DNA from: Escallonia rubra
Taxonomy: Eukaryota > Streptophyta > Magnoliopsida > Escalloniales > Escalloniaceae
Assembly: GCA_033065855.1 (NCBI GenBank)
Contig: JAVXUO010002056.1
Span: 1 to 64,000 of the forward strand
Length of the DNA: 64,000 nt
Reading direction: 5' to 3'
Both the position numbers and the translations under genes were made by a program. This document shows positions 35,338 through 46,369 of the stretch, in pieces. Under the pieces are notes generated by a model. The model searched no databases. It saw nothing but the letters and a program-made list of their open reading frames with translations, and had not been told where the DNA came from. How positions within the stretch are numbered: position 1 is the first letter of the stretch; every line of letters begins with the position of its first letter.

Positions 35338-35742
35338 TGATATATCTCAAATATACTCCCAATAATTGGGGAATACTGGCACTCTCAGTCATACTAGGAC
35401 ATTGGAGATTATCTTATCAAGACTCTATCATCAGAGATAGACACGTGATTCTCTAGAATCCTAATACAATCCTAATTGGATTTGTTCACATTCAAGTCCT
35501 ACTAGGGCTCTTCTTCCTACCATTATATAAAGGGGTCTACTCCCCAGGTAAAAGGGACGACTACACAACTATACACATTCATGCTTTTTCAGAGTCATTA
35601 TCATGTAGCTGCGCTCTGACTTAAGCATCGGAGAGTTCTCCGCCGGGAACCCCACCCGACGGTCACTCGTTTTCTGTCTTGCAGGTCATCGGTCCAGGCT
35701 CGGGTTTCGCAACGTACGCGGGACATATTTTAAGCAGCAACA
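35338..35742 (+). repeat. 3' LTR
   Basis: 405 bp. It matches the 5' LTR except at six transitions (for example AATACTGGC against AATACCGGC, CCCGACGG against CCCGGCGG). Preceded by the polypurine tract at 35320-35332. Confidence 0.93.
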
Positions 35743-36500
35743 GAAAGGTTATTAGCTCTAAGCACACTCAATGGCTTCATCTTTCCCAATTTCACCAGAA
35801 GATCAACCAGATTTGAGCAACCAGAGATGTTAAGTTCTTGAAGACAGTTTAGCAGACCAATGTTGCTTGGACGTTTTTTCAGACTTGTGCAATCTTCAAG
35901 ATCCAACAAATCAAGTCCCTTGAGGAATCCAATTGATTCACAAACTTCAAGCAAACCCACGCAACCTTTAAGGATCAATTTCTCAAGATTAGGAAGTCTT
36001 GAGAAGTTAAAGGTTCTTGCAAGCCTTTCAGAATGGCTGAGATCGAGTATCTTCAGAAATCCAAGGCACTAATAGCAAAAAAAGGAAATGAATAAAAAGA
36101 CCAGGATTTTTTAGGCAAAACATATGTAACAAATCACGAGACTTAACATGGGAATGAGTAAACTTGAATATCATACCTTCGTTCCCTCCCAAAATTGTTT
36201 GAGTTTGCTATGACGCAAATCAAGTTTAACCAAATTCTCTAATGAAATGTCAATAGGGACATGTTTTAAAGGGAACCCATGCCAACACAACCATCTTAAT
36301 CTTATCGGGAAGTCCTCATAGTTCCCGGTGAGCTGTACATAGTTGAGTTGGAGTAGTTGTATATTCTTCATCCCGGCAAATGCATCAACATCCAAATAAC
36401 CTTCATTTGGAAGTTTTAATGAAACTTTTGTCATTTCCAAAGAGATTAAGCTAGAAAAGGGTCGTCTTAGTGACGCGCCATCATAGGCATTTCCCAAGAG

Positions 36501-37960
36501 TTTATAATTTTTATACATATTTCAAATCTATTACAAAAATTATGAGACTTTATTTTCAGCTAGAAATAATTATGGCTATTTATGGGTTTTTATTGCATTT
36601 AAAGAAATTATTTTAATTAAAAAATATTCAAAAAAATTAAAAATTCATATTTTGACTCTCTCTAATGTTTTAAGCTATAAAAGTGTTTTAGTGTAATTTA
36701 ATATAAATTTTGAAGGGTTGTTACACATTAAGGAGTGTATAGAATTTTCGGTTAGCTAGGTTGGTCGTGTGCGAGAACCGTTCTGAATTGTGTCATTCTG
36801 GGGTTAGAAGTGAGCGACGTTTTGGGTAGTTGATAATAGGATTTATAGCATAGTAGTGTAGATTATTTTTCTAATAAATGAATTTGCCAATTTGGGTTAA
36901 TTCAACGACTTTTGGATCGTGGTCAATTAGCATCGCTTAGCTTGGATCGAGGTAAGAATTTTCTCTCCGAACCCTACTTCATTGTTCTAAATTCAAATGT
37001 TTTATTATGAAATCTTTACAAAGTGCATTGAACTCTGATTTTATGATATGAAAATACTTTTGAACTACCCATAAAACCCTAGTTGAGCCTTATAGCGATT
37101 GTTGGAATTCCTGTATCATTCTCATCTTTTTATTTATTCGCTTATCATAAAGTATTTTCAACTGTAGTTTATTTCTTCTAAATGTTGACATGAGTTAGTA
37201 AACCTAGGAGTTATAAGGATGGTCTGTTAGTTGGGTTAAACTAGTACCTAGATGGACTAGTTAGTGTACATATGCATATGTAAATCGTATCGAGTACTGC
37301 CGGGGTAACTTTGTTATATTGTATTGTTCATGTTCAATGTTTCCTGTTTTTGTTTTATTGCACCCGAAATGTTTTTAAATGATTATTAATTAAAGGGAGT
37401 GAGTTGATACTCTTCCCTATTCTTCTATTGAATTGAAATGATGTGGTTTTCTTTGAAAACCCTTTTAAAATTTTCATCTGATTGTATAAAGAAAATCATT
37501 TGAATCTTTCTGTTTCTCTGTTTTAAAAGTTGTTACTTGGCTTAAATGTTAAATCGTCCGAGTCGTTTTGATTGTTTTTAAATCTTTGATCGACCTTACT
37601 GGGCTCTCGAAAGCTCACTCCCCTTAGACTTCCTTTCTGCATGTGATAGCCATCATTTGGGTGAGGTTGCCTGCACGGATTAGAGTCGAGCATAAGGAAG
37701 TGAATTTAAAGTTGTTAGTATTGATCATTAAGACCCCTGCGCGGGTAAACTTCTTTAGCTTGTTGGTTAGACTTAAATTGATTTGAGGATTTGAAATGAT
37801 TAGATGCTTTGACATAGGTTTTCATAGTTAGTTATTTGAAATCGAGGTTTTTATGCCCTTAAGTAGCGATTGTTTTAACGTTCCGGGAGTTCAGGGTGAT
37901 AACGCTTCGGAAAAGTCCGGGTGTTAAAGCTTCGAAATTTCGGGATATTAAAATTAGAAT
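36501..37960. other. Probable Ty3/gypsy LTR-like remnant
   Basis: The sequence has the feel of a plant gypsy LTR: AT-rich start, CTCCGAACCCTAC, a GGGCTCTCGAAAGCTCACTCCCCTTAGAC tract near 37601-37630 and TTCCGGGAGTTCAGGG / CGAAATTTCGGGATATT near 37880-37950. No duplicate LTR, target duplication or coding interior is visible. It abuts the truncated 5' end of TNL exon 3, so its arrival may have caused the truncation. Confidence 0.4.
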
Positions 37961-39639
37961 GTCTTTTCTCCGAAATGCATGGTGAAATTGTTAACATCTC
38001 ATTGGTGACATGATCTGCTTTCTTGAATCTTATTTTGGGATCTCAAAGTTTGTATCTCATTGCTCTCTGTCTAGTTGTTTCAAATCCGAGTTGCATATGT
38101 GTTGGTTTCGTTGGAACTTGGAAGCAACCCCATCTATGAGAGTTTTTGTTCTTCACGAAGCATGCTCATTGAAGATCAAAGTAGTCTGGGTTTATGACTT
38201 GATCTTCAACTTGCACCTTAAGGAGTCTGGCTTTTGGCGTGTATGTTATCTTCCAAACAATCTGAAAGATTATGTTTCAAATATAAAAAAATTCGCGTGG
38301 TAATGACAACCAAAGAAGCAAAATGTTTACACTGTCTCCAACTTCGGACGAAAGAGGAGGGGAAAGAGTCGGACACACCTTCGGCTTGAGGTTTTGCTGT
38401 TGCTAATTTATGAGAACAAAATTTGTCAAACTAATTATATCAAATCACAATTAGCAATAAATTCATTTAAGTAATAACTATTAATCAAAGAAAATTTTAG
38501 AATACCCCGAAATTTGGTTGAGGCACGGACAACCGCTTCTCTTGACGGAGATACGTACCCCCAAATTTGTACTTGATTAATGACGTTTCATTCCGCAGAT
38601 AGAACAAACGCTGAAGGAGTTTTGATGCCGCTAAAACCCATCTTGAACCTTAAAGCATCCGCATAATCCAAAATAATGTATAAAATCATGTGTGTAATTG
38701 TAGAAAAAAGAAGGGTGATGGATGATGACTGAGGTTGTTTTTTTAACAATAATAAAGGCTGTATGTTTTTTCTCTGGCCTTCCTCCTTTTTCAAAGACTT
38801 TTTGTAACTGTATTCTCTTCTGATTTTTCTTCTAACATGCAAAAAACGTAGTGCAGAGATTACAGATGCATGAGGGTAAAAAGGGGGAAAGAGAAAGTGG
38901 GTAGTCAAAACCAACACAGAGAGCATGATTGGAAGACTTATAGTCAAATAGTCTTCCAAAGTGGTTAGGATAACTAAAAATTTTCTATACTCCTATTGTG
39001 TTTTTAATCCCACCATACCCACCAAAAATAAAAAAAATACATATAACATAGTTGGAGTGCTTTTACCGTGCATTAGGCGTAGGTATTTTTCGGACTTGAA
39101 ACTACATCTAGTGTTAGTAAGTCTTGCATTTGAAGATACGTACTGAGTTAAGTCTTGAATTAAGTCTGTTTGTTCAAACTTCAACCTACCACCAAATGCA
39201 AAGTACAGATGATCAATTCGATTCTGTTATTTTTAGTATATTATAGCCCTGCACACATGTCTCTTTACGAGAATCTTTAGGAAGTAGCCCATTTTCTCAC
39301 AATAAGACTCATATGCGTGAGTCCTCCAAGGGTGATTTGTGTCCAACACCCTGCAGATTCCTGCTTAGCCTGATTTAGAGTTAAAACTCTCCTTAAACTG
39401 TCAAAATATGAGCATTATCACGATAGGATTGGAACAAAGCAATCCTTCAACAAAGAAAATTTAGTGCTTCTCTAGTCACCATACAACTTCGTTTTATCCT
39501 ACTGAAAGTCATTCGTGGGATCGTTATTTGCAAAAGGTTAGGTATCCAATTTGGTGCCTAGCTTATAGGCGACGGTAGCATTTCCCTTGATGATTCAATG
39601 ATTAGCATGCGCAACAACCCTTTTTATAAAAAGATTGTT
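37961..39639. other. No recognisable gene
   Basis: Two frames of ~97 codons (plus, 38010-38303) and ~123 codons (minus, 38588-38959) show no recognised domain, no signal of splicing and ordinary AT-rich composition. They are left uncalled. Confidence 0.5.
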
Positions 39640-41175
39640 AAATTCTTTTCTTACCTTACAAAATCAAGTGCTATTATACCCCGATATAACAATCTTTTAT
39701 AGAATTATATCAAAACTTTTATGTGCCTCATTTTTTTTTTCATTAGCTTTAAAGAGTATTGCCTTGATTATCGCAATGTATCAAAATTCTGCCTCACTAC
39801 TTGTCAAGTTTAAGGCGATATTTGCCTCCATTGTAAAGGGATATAATAGCTTGCTTCGTCAACCTCCAAACAATAGCACCAAGGTGAACACATGACCAAT
39901 AGCAACTTTAGCCTTGTCTACGTATGTGATCCAATTGGCATTAAATCCTTTTAAAACATTAGAATAATCAGAATAATGAAACCCATAATTTATTGTCCCT
40001 CTAAGATATTTAAATATCCTTTCTATAGCATGCCAATGATGAGAACTCGGGTTACATGTATATATCTAATCAAATATCAAATTGCACCTGACATATCATG
40101 TCTTGTACAATTAGTAAGATACATCATACATCCAATTATTTGAGCATACTTACGTTGAGACATTTTCACCCACATTTTCTCTAATGGAAAATTCGAATCG
40201 GAACGAGCAATTTCATCATAACTTTTTATCAATTTGATACCTAAATCACATTCGCAGAACCTAAATATTTCATATTAAAGTTCCTAGATAGTGACTTTTT
40301 AATAATATATGCATATCGGTACCAATGATAAGATATTGTTTTACAATATAAACAAAGGAAAATGCAAGCATGCTGATAGGTTGTCACATAAAAACATTTA
40401 TCAGAATCATTTATAGCAAAGCTATTAGAATGAATAACTTTATCGAACTTTTCATGCTATAGTTTCGGGACTCGTTTCAATCCATAAAGTGATTTAACAA
40501 GTGTACAAACTTTTCTCTTTTGGCCTTTTACAACAAAACTTTCTGGTTGATTTATTAAAATTAATTTTCGTCCGGCTCACCATTTAAAACGAACAAACTT
40601 TGGCTCCTACCGGGGTTATATGAATCTTCTTCCAATCCAGCGTATAGTGATAATTAATAGTCGCTAAAAACTTCCTGTGACTTTCTTCTAACACTTTCAG
40701 TGACAATTATTAATTAGTAGTATTTTTTTAGCGCCACTAAATACAAGGCACTACAAATATTTAGAGACGATTAATTGTCGATACATAGAGGATAGAAGGA
40801 AGATTCCTCCAACCGGGATATAAGTCAAATTTATTCCATTTAAAAACGCTATTTTTACATCCATTTGATATATTTTTAAGTTATAAACAAAAGCAATAGC
40901 AATCAATATCCTAATGACATTTGTGCACATTATTGGCGAGTAAGTATCAAAGAAATCTAATTCATTCCATTTGATTAAGATCTTTGGCTTCAAGCCTAGC
41001 CTTAAAATTTTCAATTGTTCCATCTATTCTAAGTTTCTTCCGAAAAAAATCTATTTACAGCCAATTGCCTTCCAAAAAATCCATTTACAAACACTTGCCT
41101 TACCGTTACGAGGACGATAAGAATGAACTCAAGTATTATTAGACATGATGATAGAGTTCATTTCCTATTTATTGC
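39640..41175 (-). pseudogene. Degenerate Ty1/copia pol remnant (RT and RNase H)
   Basis: On the minus strand, in shifting frames from 41175: EMNSIIMSNNT, then IFFRKKLRIDGTIENFKARL, EAKDLNQ, FFDTYSPIMCTNVIRILIAI, IYQMDVKIAFLNG. These are the start of the copia reverse transcriptase through the QMDVKTAFLNG block. Further on, SLYGLKRVPKL-like sequence occurs near 40480 and the RNase H piece TLGAIVWRLTKQA ... DNQGNTL near 39890-39755. Stops and frameshifts are frequent, and the YVDD region is not readable. Between 40590 and 40790 the pol sequence is interrupted by short sequence with GTCGCTAAAA and TTTAGCGCCACTAAA motifs, possibly a small insert. No LTRs delimited. Confidence 0.82.
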
Positions 41176-44079
41176 CTCTTTTCAAAAAGGTGCATCTAAA
41201 GAAGTCAAAGCTTCACTACAGGTCTTAAGATCCTTCTCCACTAGAAATGTAATGTTCCTTACAATCCAGAAGACAGAGCCAAGTTTAGTTTTGGTTACAG
41301 ATAATAGAAAAGAACTAGAAGAGAGAAGTATTAAAGTGGCCTCTCAAATCCACTCCACAAATCTTATCCTGCATCAAAAGAGATTCAACTCCAAGGAAAC
41401 TTCTTGTCTATCAGGCTGCTCAGACAACCTGTCTTCACACCCATATCATTCTTATTTTGGAACTCCTGTCAAGAAGCATCACTAATATCAAAACACGTTA
41501 ACCAAAAATTAGACAAATCTATCTGCTTATATATACTAGTAAGGATCACGTGCTTTGTACGTTATATAGTGATTTGAAATTAAATTATTATAAACCTTGG
41601 TGAAAAACATAGTTGAAATTAAAATATAATTTATTATTATAATTACAGTATAATAATAAATTAGTTGTTGGCTGCTAATCAAAGACTCGAAGTATGGAAA
41701 GTTCTTTGCCTAAAATATGGTCATACTTTCAAACTTGGATTTTTCATGCCAATTATCACTAATATTTTTCTCTATATATCGTACTTATTCCTTTCGTCAT
41801 GTCAAGTTGCCACTGAAGAGAACACTGACTGTTTCATATTATACCTTGTTATCCAAGGTACACTGACATTGTAATTAGTTTCAAACATTTTTCACAAATA
41901 TCTAACTCTCAAGAAACACTACAAGTTTGACTGTACAATAATAAAAGTGAAGAACGTGTTTAGAGATAAATAATATCAAGTGTATATATTGGAGTTGTCT
42001 AATTTCCAGTAATATAGATGGCATATATATAAGTATAGGAAGTAAAATCGAGAAGAAGATTGAATTATAATTAAGCGATATTAAGGAAAGTTTAAAAATT
42101 AACCCGGAACAGATTGTTGAAAGTATACTCATTTATCTCTATTGAACCGCTTTCTTCCTCCCTTTCTCTCGCGATAAAATGAAAAACTCATATAATAAAA
42201 ATGATATCATAAATAAGCGTGTAGTCAAATATGATCAAATAATTTGGGACAAAGGGAATTTAACTTTCATGTATCTCTTATTTTAAGATTAGAGTACAAA
42301 GTAATTCTTTTCAACTTTTTCTATCTTAAGTTTCAACGTCGAGTACAATTTGTCTAAAACTGCTCTTGATCTTAATTATACTTTTTTTTTCTACTTTTCA
42401 ATTAATAAATCTATAGTGCACTCTAAATTTCTCTTGATAGTGTACTCTAAACTCTCTTTTATTTTTATCTAGCATGACCTTTTTCATCTTAGTAGTACAA
42501 TAAGGTTATTAATTTAGTTGTGCATGTAATTTAGCGTGTATTTGCCATAAGACTTTTATTTTTAACATGGACTTAGATGTCAATACCAAACCTACTCATC
42601 TAAAAAGTCTATATACATGTGTATCTGTGTGTGTCCTTTTGAAATTTATACTACGAAATTAATCTGTGAAGTTGATATCAGATGATGGTAATGAACTAAG
42701 TAATTTTATTAATGTTCACAAGCCTACGTTTTCCATCCTATATATTTATACATATGCATTACATGTTTAATATAAATGCAATTTCAACAACCTTTATCAA
42801 GAATAATTCATAACCCATATCATTCATCAAATAAAGACATGTATCATCAAAATAAAAAAAAGGGGAAAAAATTACCTATGGCATAAGGTGTTAAGAGTTA
42901 AGAGAATTATAGGGTTAATTACACTCTTGACCTTGAGGCTGGAGTAAAATTACTTGCATGTCCATTAATATGGAACAAATAGTACTTATGTCTGTTGACC
43001 GAAATACTTAAAGGATGAAAAGACCAGAATGCCTATTAATTAGGAATGTAATTCTTCAAATGTCATTTCTTATCCCTTCCTCTCACTATACAGCCCCACC
43101 AACACCAGCATCTCTTTACACTTCTTTAGCTTCAAAACACAGACAAACATTACAAAGACACCCATAACCACACCCCTTCCCCCATCATCATGTTCTTACC
43201 GTCATCCTACCATCGCATCCTACCATTATCGTGTTTTCTAACTTTCTCACCTTTCTTCAGCCTTCTCACCCCAATCAATTGTCACAGCTTTCTCACTTCA
43301 ATAACTTGTAACAAACCATCATGATTCAACAAACCAAATGAACAAAAATAAAAATTTGAGTTCAGGGTTTAATATCTAGAGGAAGATATATAAGATTTCT
43401 TGTTTGCGTCAAACAACTACCCAACACCATGGCAGCCAGTACCATCAACCACCACCAGAGTAGTCTTCCACCACCATTAATCAGCCTATTACTGCGTCCA
43501 ATCGACCTTATAGTTAATGGCAGCAAACTTTGCTTGAAAGTCAGCAAATTGTTTATAAATTAATCCCTTGAGATTATTTTATACGCTTTAGCCAGATCCT
43601 TACCTATTTTGGTTATATTCATAGTTTTTTTGTCACTAAGAGATGTATTAGTAAACCTCTTTAGCGTCAAAATGTTTGAAGTTAATCAAAACGGTAGTAA
43701 TTTCAACTCGCCTTTTAAAAAGTCAAACTATTTAGAAAAATTTCAAAATTAACATTAATAGTATAATAGAAAAAAAAGATTTAGTTATTTAACCCCTTGT
43801 ATATCAAAACTTCAGAGTTTTCAAGCTAAAAAAAATCATTTATCATTTGAGTCGAAATAATTGGTGTCTTTATCGATTGGGTTTTATTTAATCCTATCAT
43901 TTATAAGAGGGAAATATACGAAGACAATAGCCATTTAAAAAATATGTTATCATATAAATATATAATATCTCGGGATGGAGTGGATAATAGAAAGACAATA
44001 ATCAAACAAAGTAAATGTTATTATGGAGATTAGGGTATTTCAATAACTCTAACACGAATATAGTATCATGTATTTGCCA
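41176..44079. other. AT-rich intergenic stretch
   Basis: No gene or RNA recognised. The minus strand of 41180-41480 may continue upstream copia sequence but is too decayed to call. Near 42905-43030 (GGGTTAATTACACTCTTGACC) the sequence resembles the end of a MULE-type repeat, but no partner end was found. Confidence 0.5.
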
Positions 44080-45980
44080 CAAACTCAAATGATAATTCGG
44101 AGTCAAATTATATGATCTAGCGATTCTTATGCATTTAAAAGCTTCTAAAAAGACTCCAATTTTACTATAATTTTCTTAAGCCACTATGTCCGTAATTAAA
44201 ATCTATAATTAAACTTCAGTTTATGATTGTATCAACATAAGAATATATTTGCATTGAAATAGATATACATGCACAATAATTGAAATTTGCAGCTATGCGT
44301 AAACATACAAATTGTGAAATACAAAATTAAAAAAGGAATAAGTTTCTGACAAAATATTCAATTTAGTTCAGGTAAATTATGTTTATTCTTAAATGCTATA
44401 GAAACCACTCTTCTCTAACACCGTTCTCTCTTCAAGTTGTTTTCATTAATCGAAATTGATGGAAAAGATGTAATAGCTCTGAGGATCAAGCTTTAACGTG
44501 AATGGAGGTAGTAGATTTTTAATAGAAAATTTTCAATAATAAAAGAACATGCAAGAATTCAAGGGTGATTTTATAGGTTCATAGGATTTTTTTTTACTAA
44601 AAAACGAAATAACTCTTTACTTTAACTAAAGCATATATTCTTATAAGGGCATTTTTAAAGAAATATGTTTCATATCCTAAGAGAAGCCAAATACACCCTT
44701 AATTTTTTAACAACAATTGAAGTCAACATGCCATAATCAATTCTAATTTTGTAAGAAGACTTCAGTTTAAAAAGGGCATCTTATTGAAAAAAAAATGAGA
44801 AAGGATTAGCCATTTAATTCCAATTAGGATTATATATGCATTTAAAAAATCCTAAAAAACTCCAGTTTTATGATAACTTTCTTATACCAATATGTCCGTA
44901 TTCAAAATCTAGAACTTCATGTTTATGATATTTTTAATGTACTAATATGTTTGTATTGAAATCTATATACATGTAAAATAATTCAAATCTGTAGCATACG
45001 TATCAACTTACAATTATGAAATACAAAATTAAAAAGGATTGAGTTTCCGACAAAATATTCAATTTAGTTTAGACATATTACATTTCTCCAAAAAGGCTGT
45101 AGAAAACTAATTTCTCTGCAAGTTATTTTCTTTAATCGAATATGCTGGAGAAAATATAATAACTCTAAGATCGTTTAGTTTTAACATGAATGGAGCTGGT
45201 ATGGTTTGGTAGAAATTTTTTCAATAATTAGAGAGTATACAGGAGTTCAAGGGTATTTTAAAGGGTTTATATAGGATTTCTCTCTCTCTCTCTCTCTCTC
45301 TAAATATAAGAGTCAAAACAATCCTTTACTCTAACAAAAACATATATTCTGATAAAGATATTTTCACAAAAGATGCTTGATATCATATGAAAAGTAAAAA
45401 TATCCTTATTTTTAATAACACTCTTATTAAATATCGGTTTTGATGAAAAAAAATGTTTTGGATAAAGTTCAGAGTCTATCGCTGGAATAGAGCTGTGTTC
45501 ATGGAGAAAAACAGGGAGTTGTGCCAAGCTTGGGAACTAGACCCTCAGAAAGTATTGAATGTAGATTAATTCAATTTTGGTAGGCATAAGTGAATGTATA
45601 GAGAGTAGAATTTAGCTGCTGTGATATAGTAGGCTTTACAAAAGCAAAATGTATGTACAGTGAGTACTATTTGTAAATCGATTGAGCTTTACATGAAATA
45701 AAGGAAATTTTCATCAAAAAAAAAAATGTTTTAAGTCATAAGTCAAAACGATCCTTAATCTAACAAAAACATATATCCCAATAAGGGTATCTTAAGAAAA
45801 GAGACTTAGTACCCTATAAGAAGTCAAAAGCACCCTTATTATTAAGTAACACTCTAAGCCAAGAAGAGTATTTAATGGGAAAGAAATGTTATGAGTCAAA
45901 AATACTCTTAGTCATCACTTATCTTGCTTGAAGACTTAAAATTAAAAGCGGTATCTTAAGGGAAAAAAAAATTAGCCATT
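44080..45980. repeat. Diverged large tandem duplication, about 700-bp period
   Basis: The order TATGCATTTAAAA, AAAACTCCA, ATGTCCGTA, GACAAAATATTCAATTTAGTT, TTCAATAAT, GAGTTCAAGGGT, then 'aactctttactttaac..aaagcatatatt' occurs at 44080-44710 and again at 44815-45420. The last part occurs a third time at 45735-45850. Units are diverged with many indels. A (CT)n tract is at 45281-45301. No coding sequence. Confidence 0.7.
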
Positions 45981-46369
45981 TAACCCCATCCATGATTTTA
46001 TATATAATAATATATATAGATGGATTCAATTGGATAATCCCCTTCACTTCAAAATTTTTGTCTTCTTTGACTTTTTACAATTTTGCAGAAAGTTTTAACA
46101 GTAAATTTTGAAATGGTAGGAGAAGCAGTTAGCTAATGAAGTAAGGCAAATCTTCGTTGGAGAACAACAACGAAAAGGCAGAAAGGGAACCTCGACGAAA
46201 AGGCAGAAAAACAGTCACCTTATGTCCTCTTCAACAGCAACTGATTGTGATGCTACTCGTTCCTGCCAATAACACCTCTCCTTCTGCCAACCCAGCCTCA
46301 TACAGGGAAAACTATATCCAAGATAACAAGATATTCATATAAACCTCCACATTCAACTGAAATTGCATA

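Larger units (their letters stand above)
30519..35742 (+). mobile_element. Non-autonomous LTR retrotransposon (LARD-like), 5224 bp
   Basis: Two 405-bp LTRs (30519-30923 and 35338-35742) start TGATATATC and end AGCAACA. The target duplication is GAAAG (30514-30518, 35743-35747). The intact TNL gene has the empty site (TTAAGGAAAGCTTATTAGC near 47798). After the 5' LTR comes a primer-binding-like TTTTGGCGCCATCCGTGGG; before the 3' LTR is a polypurine tract (AGGAAGTGGGGGG). The 4.4-kb interior lacks recognisable gag, protease, RT, RNase H or integrase. It is GC-rich with CCACCG/CGCCACC-type low complexity (31000-32750, 33500-34200), giving long but meaningless frames. It must be mobilised in trans. 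An N is at 31392. Strand is inferred from PBS and PPT. Confidence 0.93.
29136..36500 (-). pseudogene. TNL pseudogene: exons 3-5 only, exon 4 split by an LTR element
   Basis: On the minus strand this tracks exons 3, 4 and 5 of the TNL gene at 46370-50729. Exon 3 part is about 36500-36177 (NAYDGASLRRPFSSLIS ... SKLKQFWEGTK, donor GTATGA). Exon 4 is 36068-35748 plus 30513-29967 (LDLSHSERLARTF, ILKGCVGLLEVC, then LPSSLVDLSLQNCNLSDDSF). Exon 5 is 29771-29136 (GFHEFGIFSTFVPSREVMPG, a post-LRR domain), open to an in-frame stop. Lesions: no TIR or NB-ARC exons; exon 3 truncated near 36495; ~35 bp deleted in exon 4 near 30500; a frameshift near 30175 followed by a stop; and the 5224-bp LTR element 30519-35742. 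Splice sites of introns 3 and 4 are conserved. Only LRR and C-terminal sequence remains, so it cannot act as a receptor. Confidence 0.93.

Noticed and set aside
38010-38959. Frames of 97 and 123 codons
   Set aside because: No recognised motif, no conserved neighbours, AT-rich composition; may be chance.
40590-40790. Possible small CACTA-like insert in the copia remnant (TTTAGCGCC, GTCGCTAAAA)
   Set aside because: No paired ends or target duplication could be fixed; left inside the copia entry.
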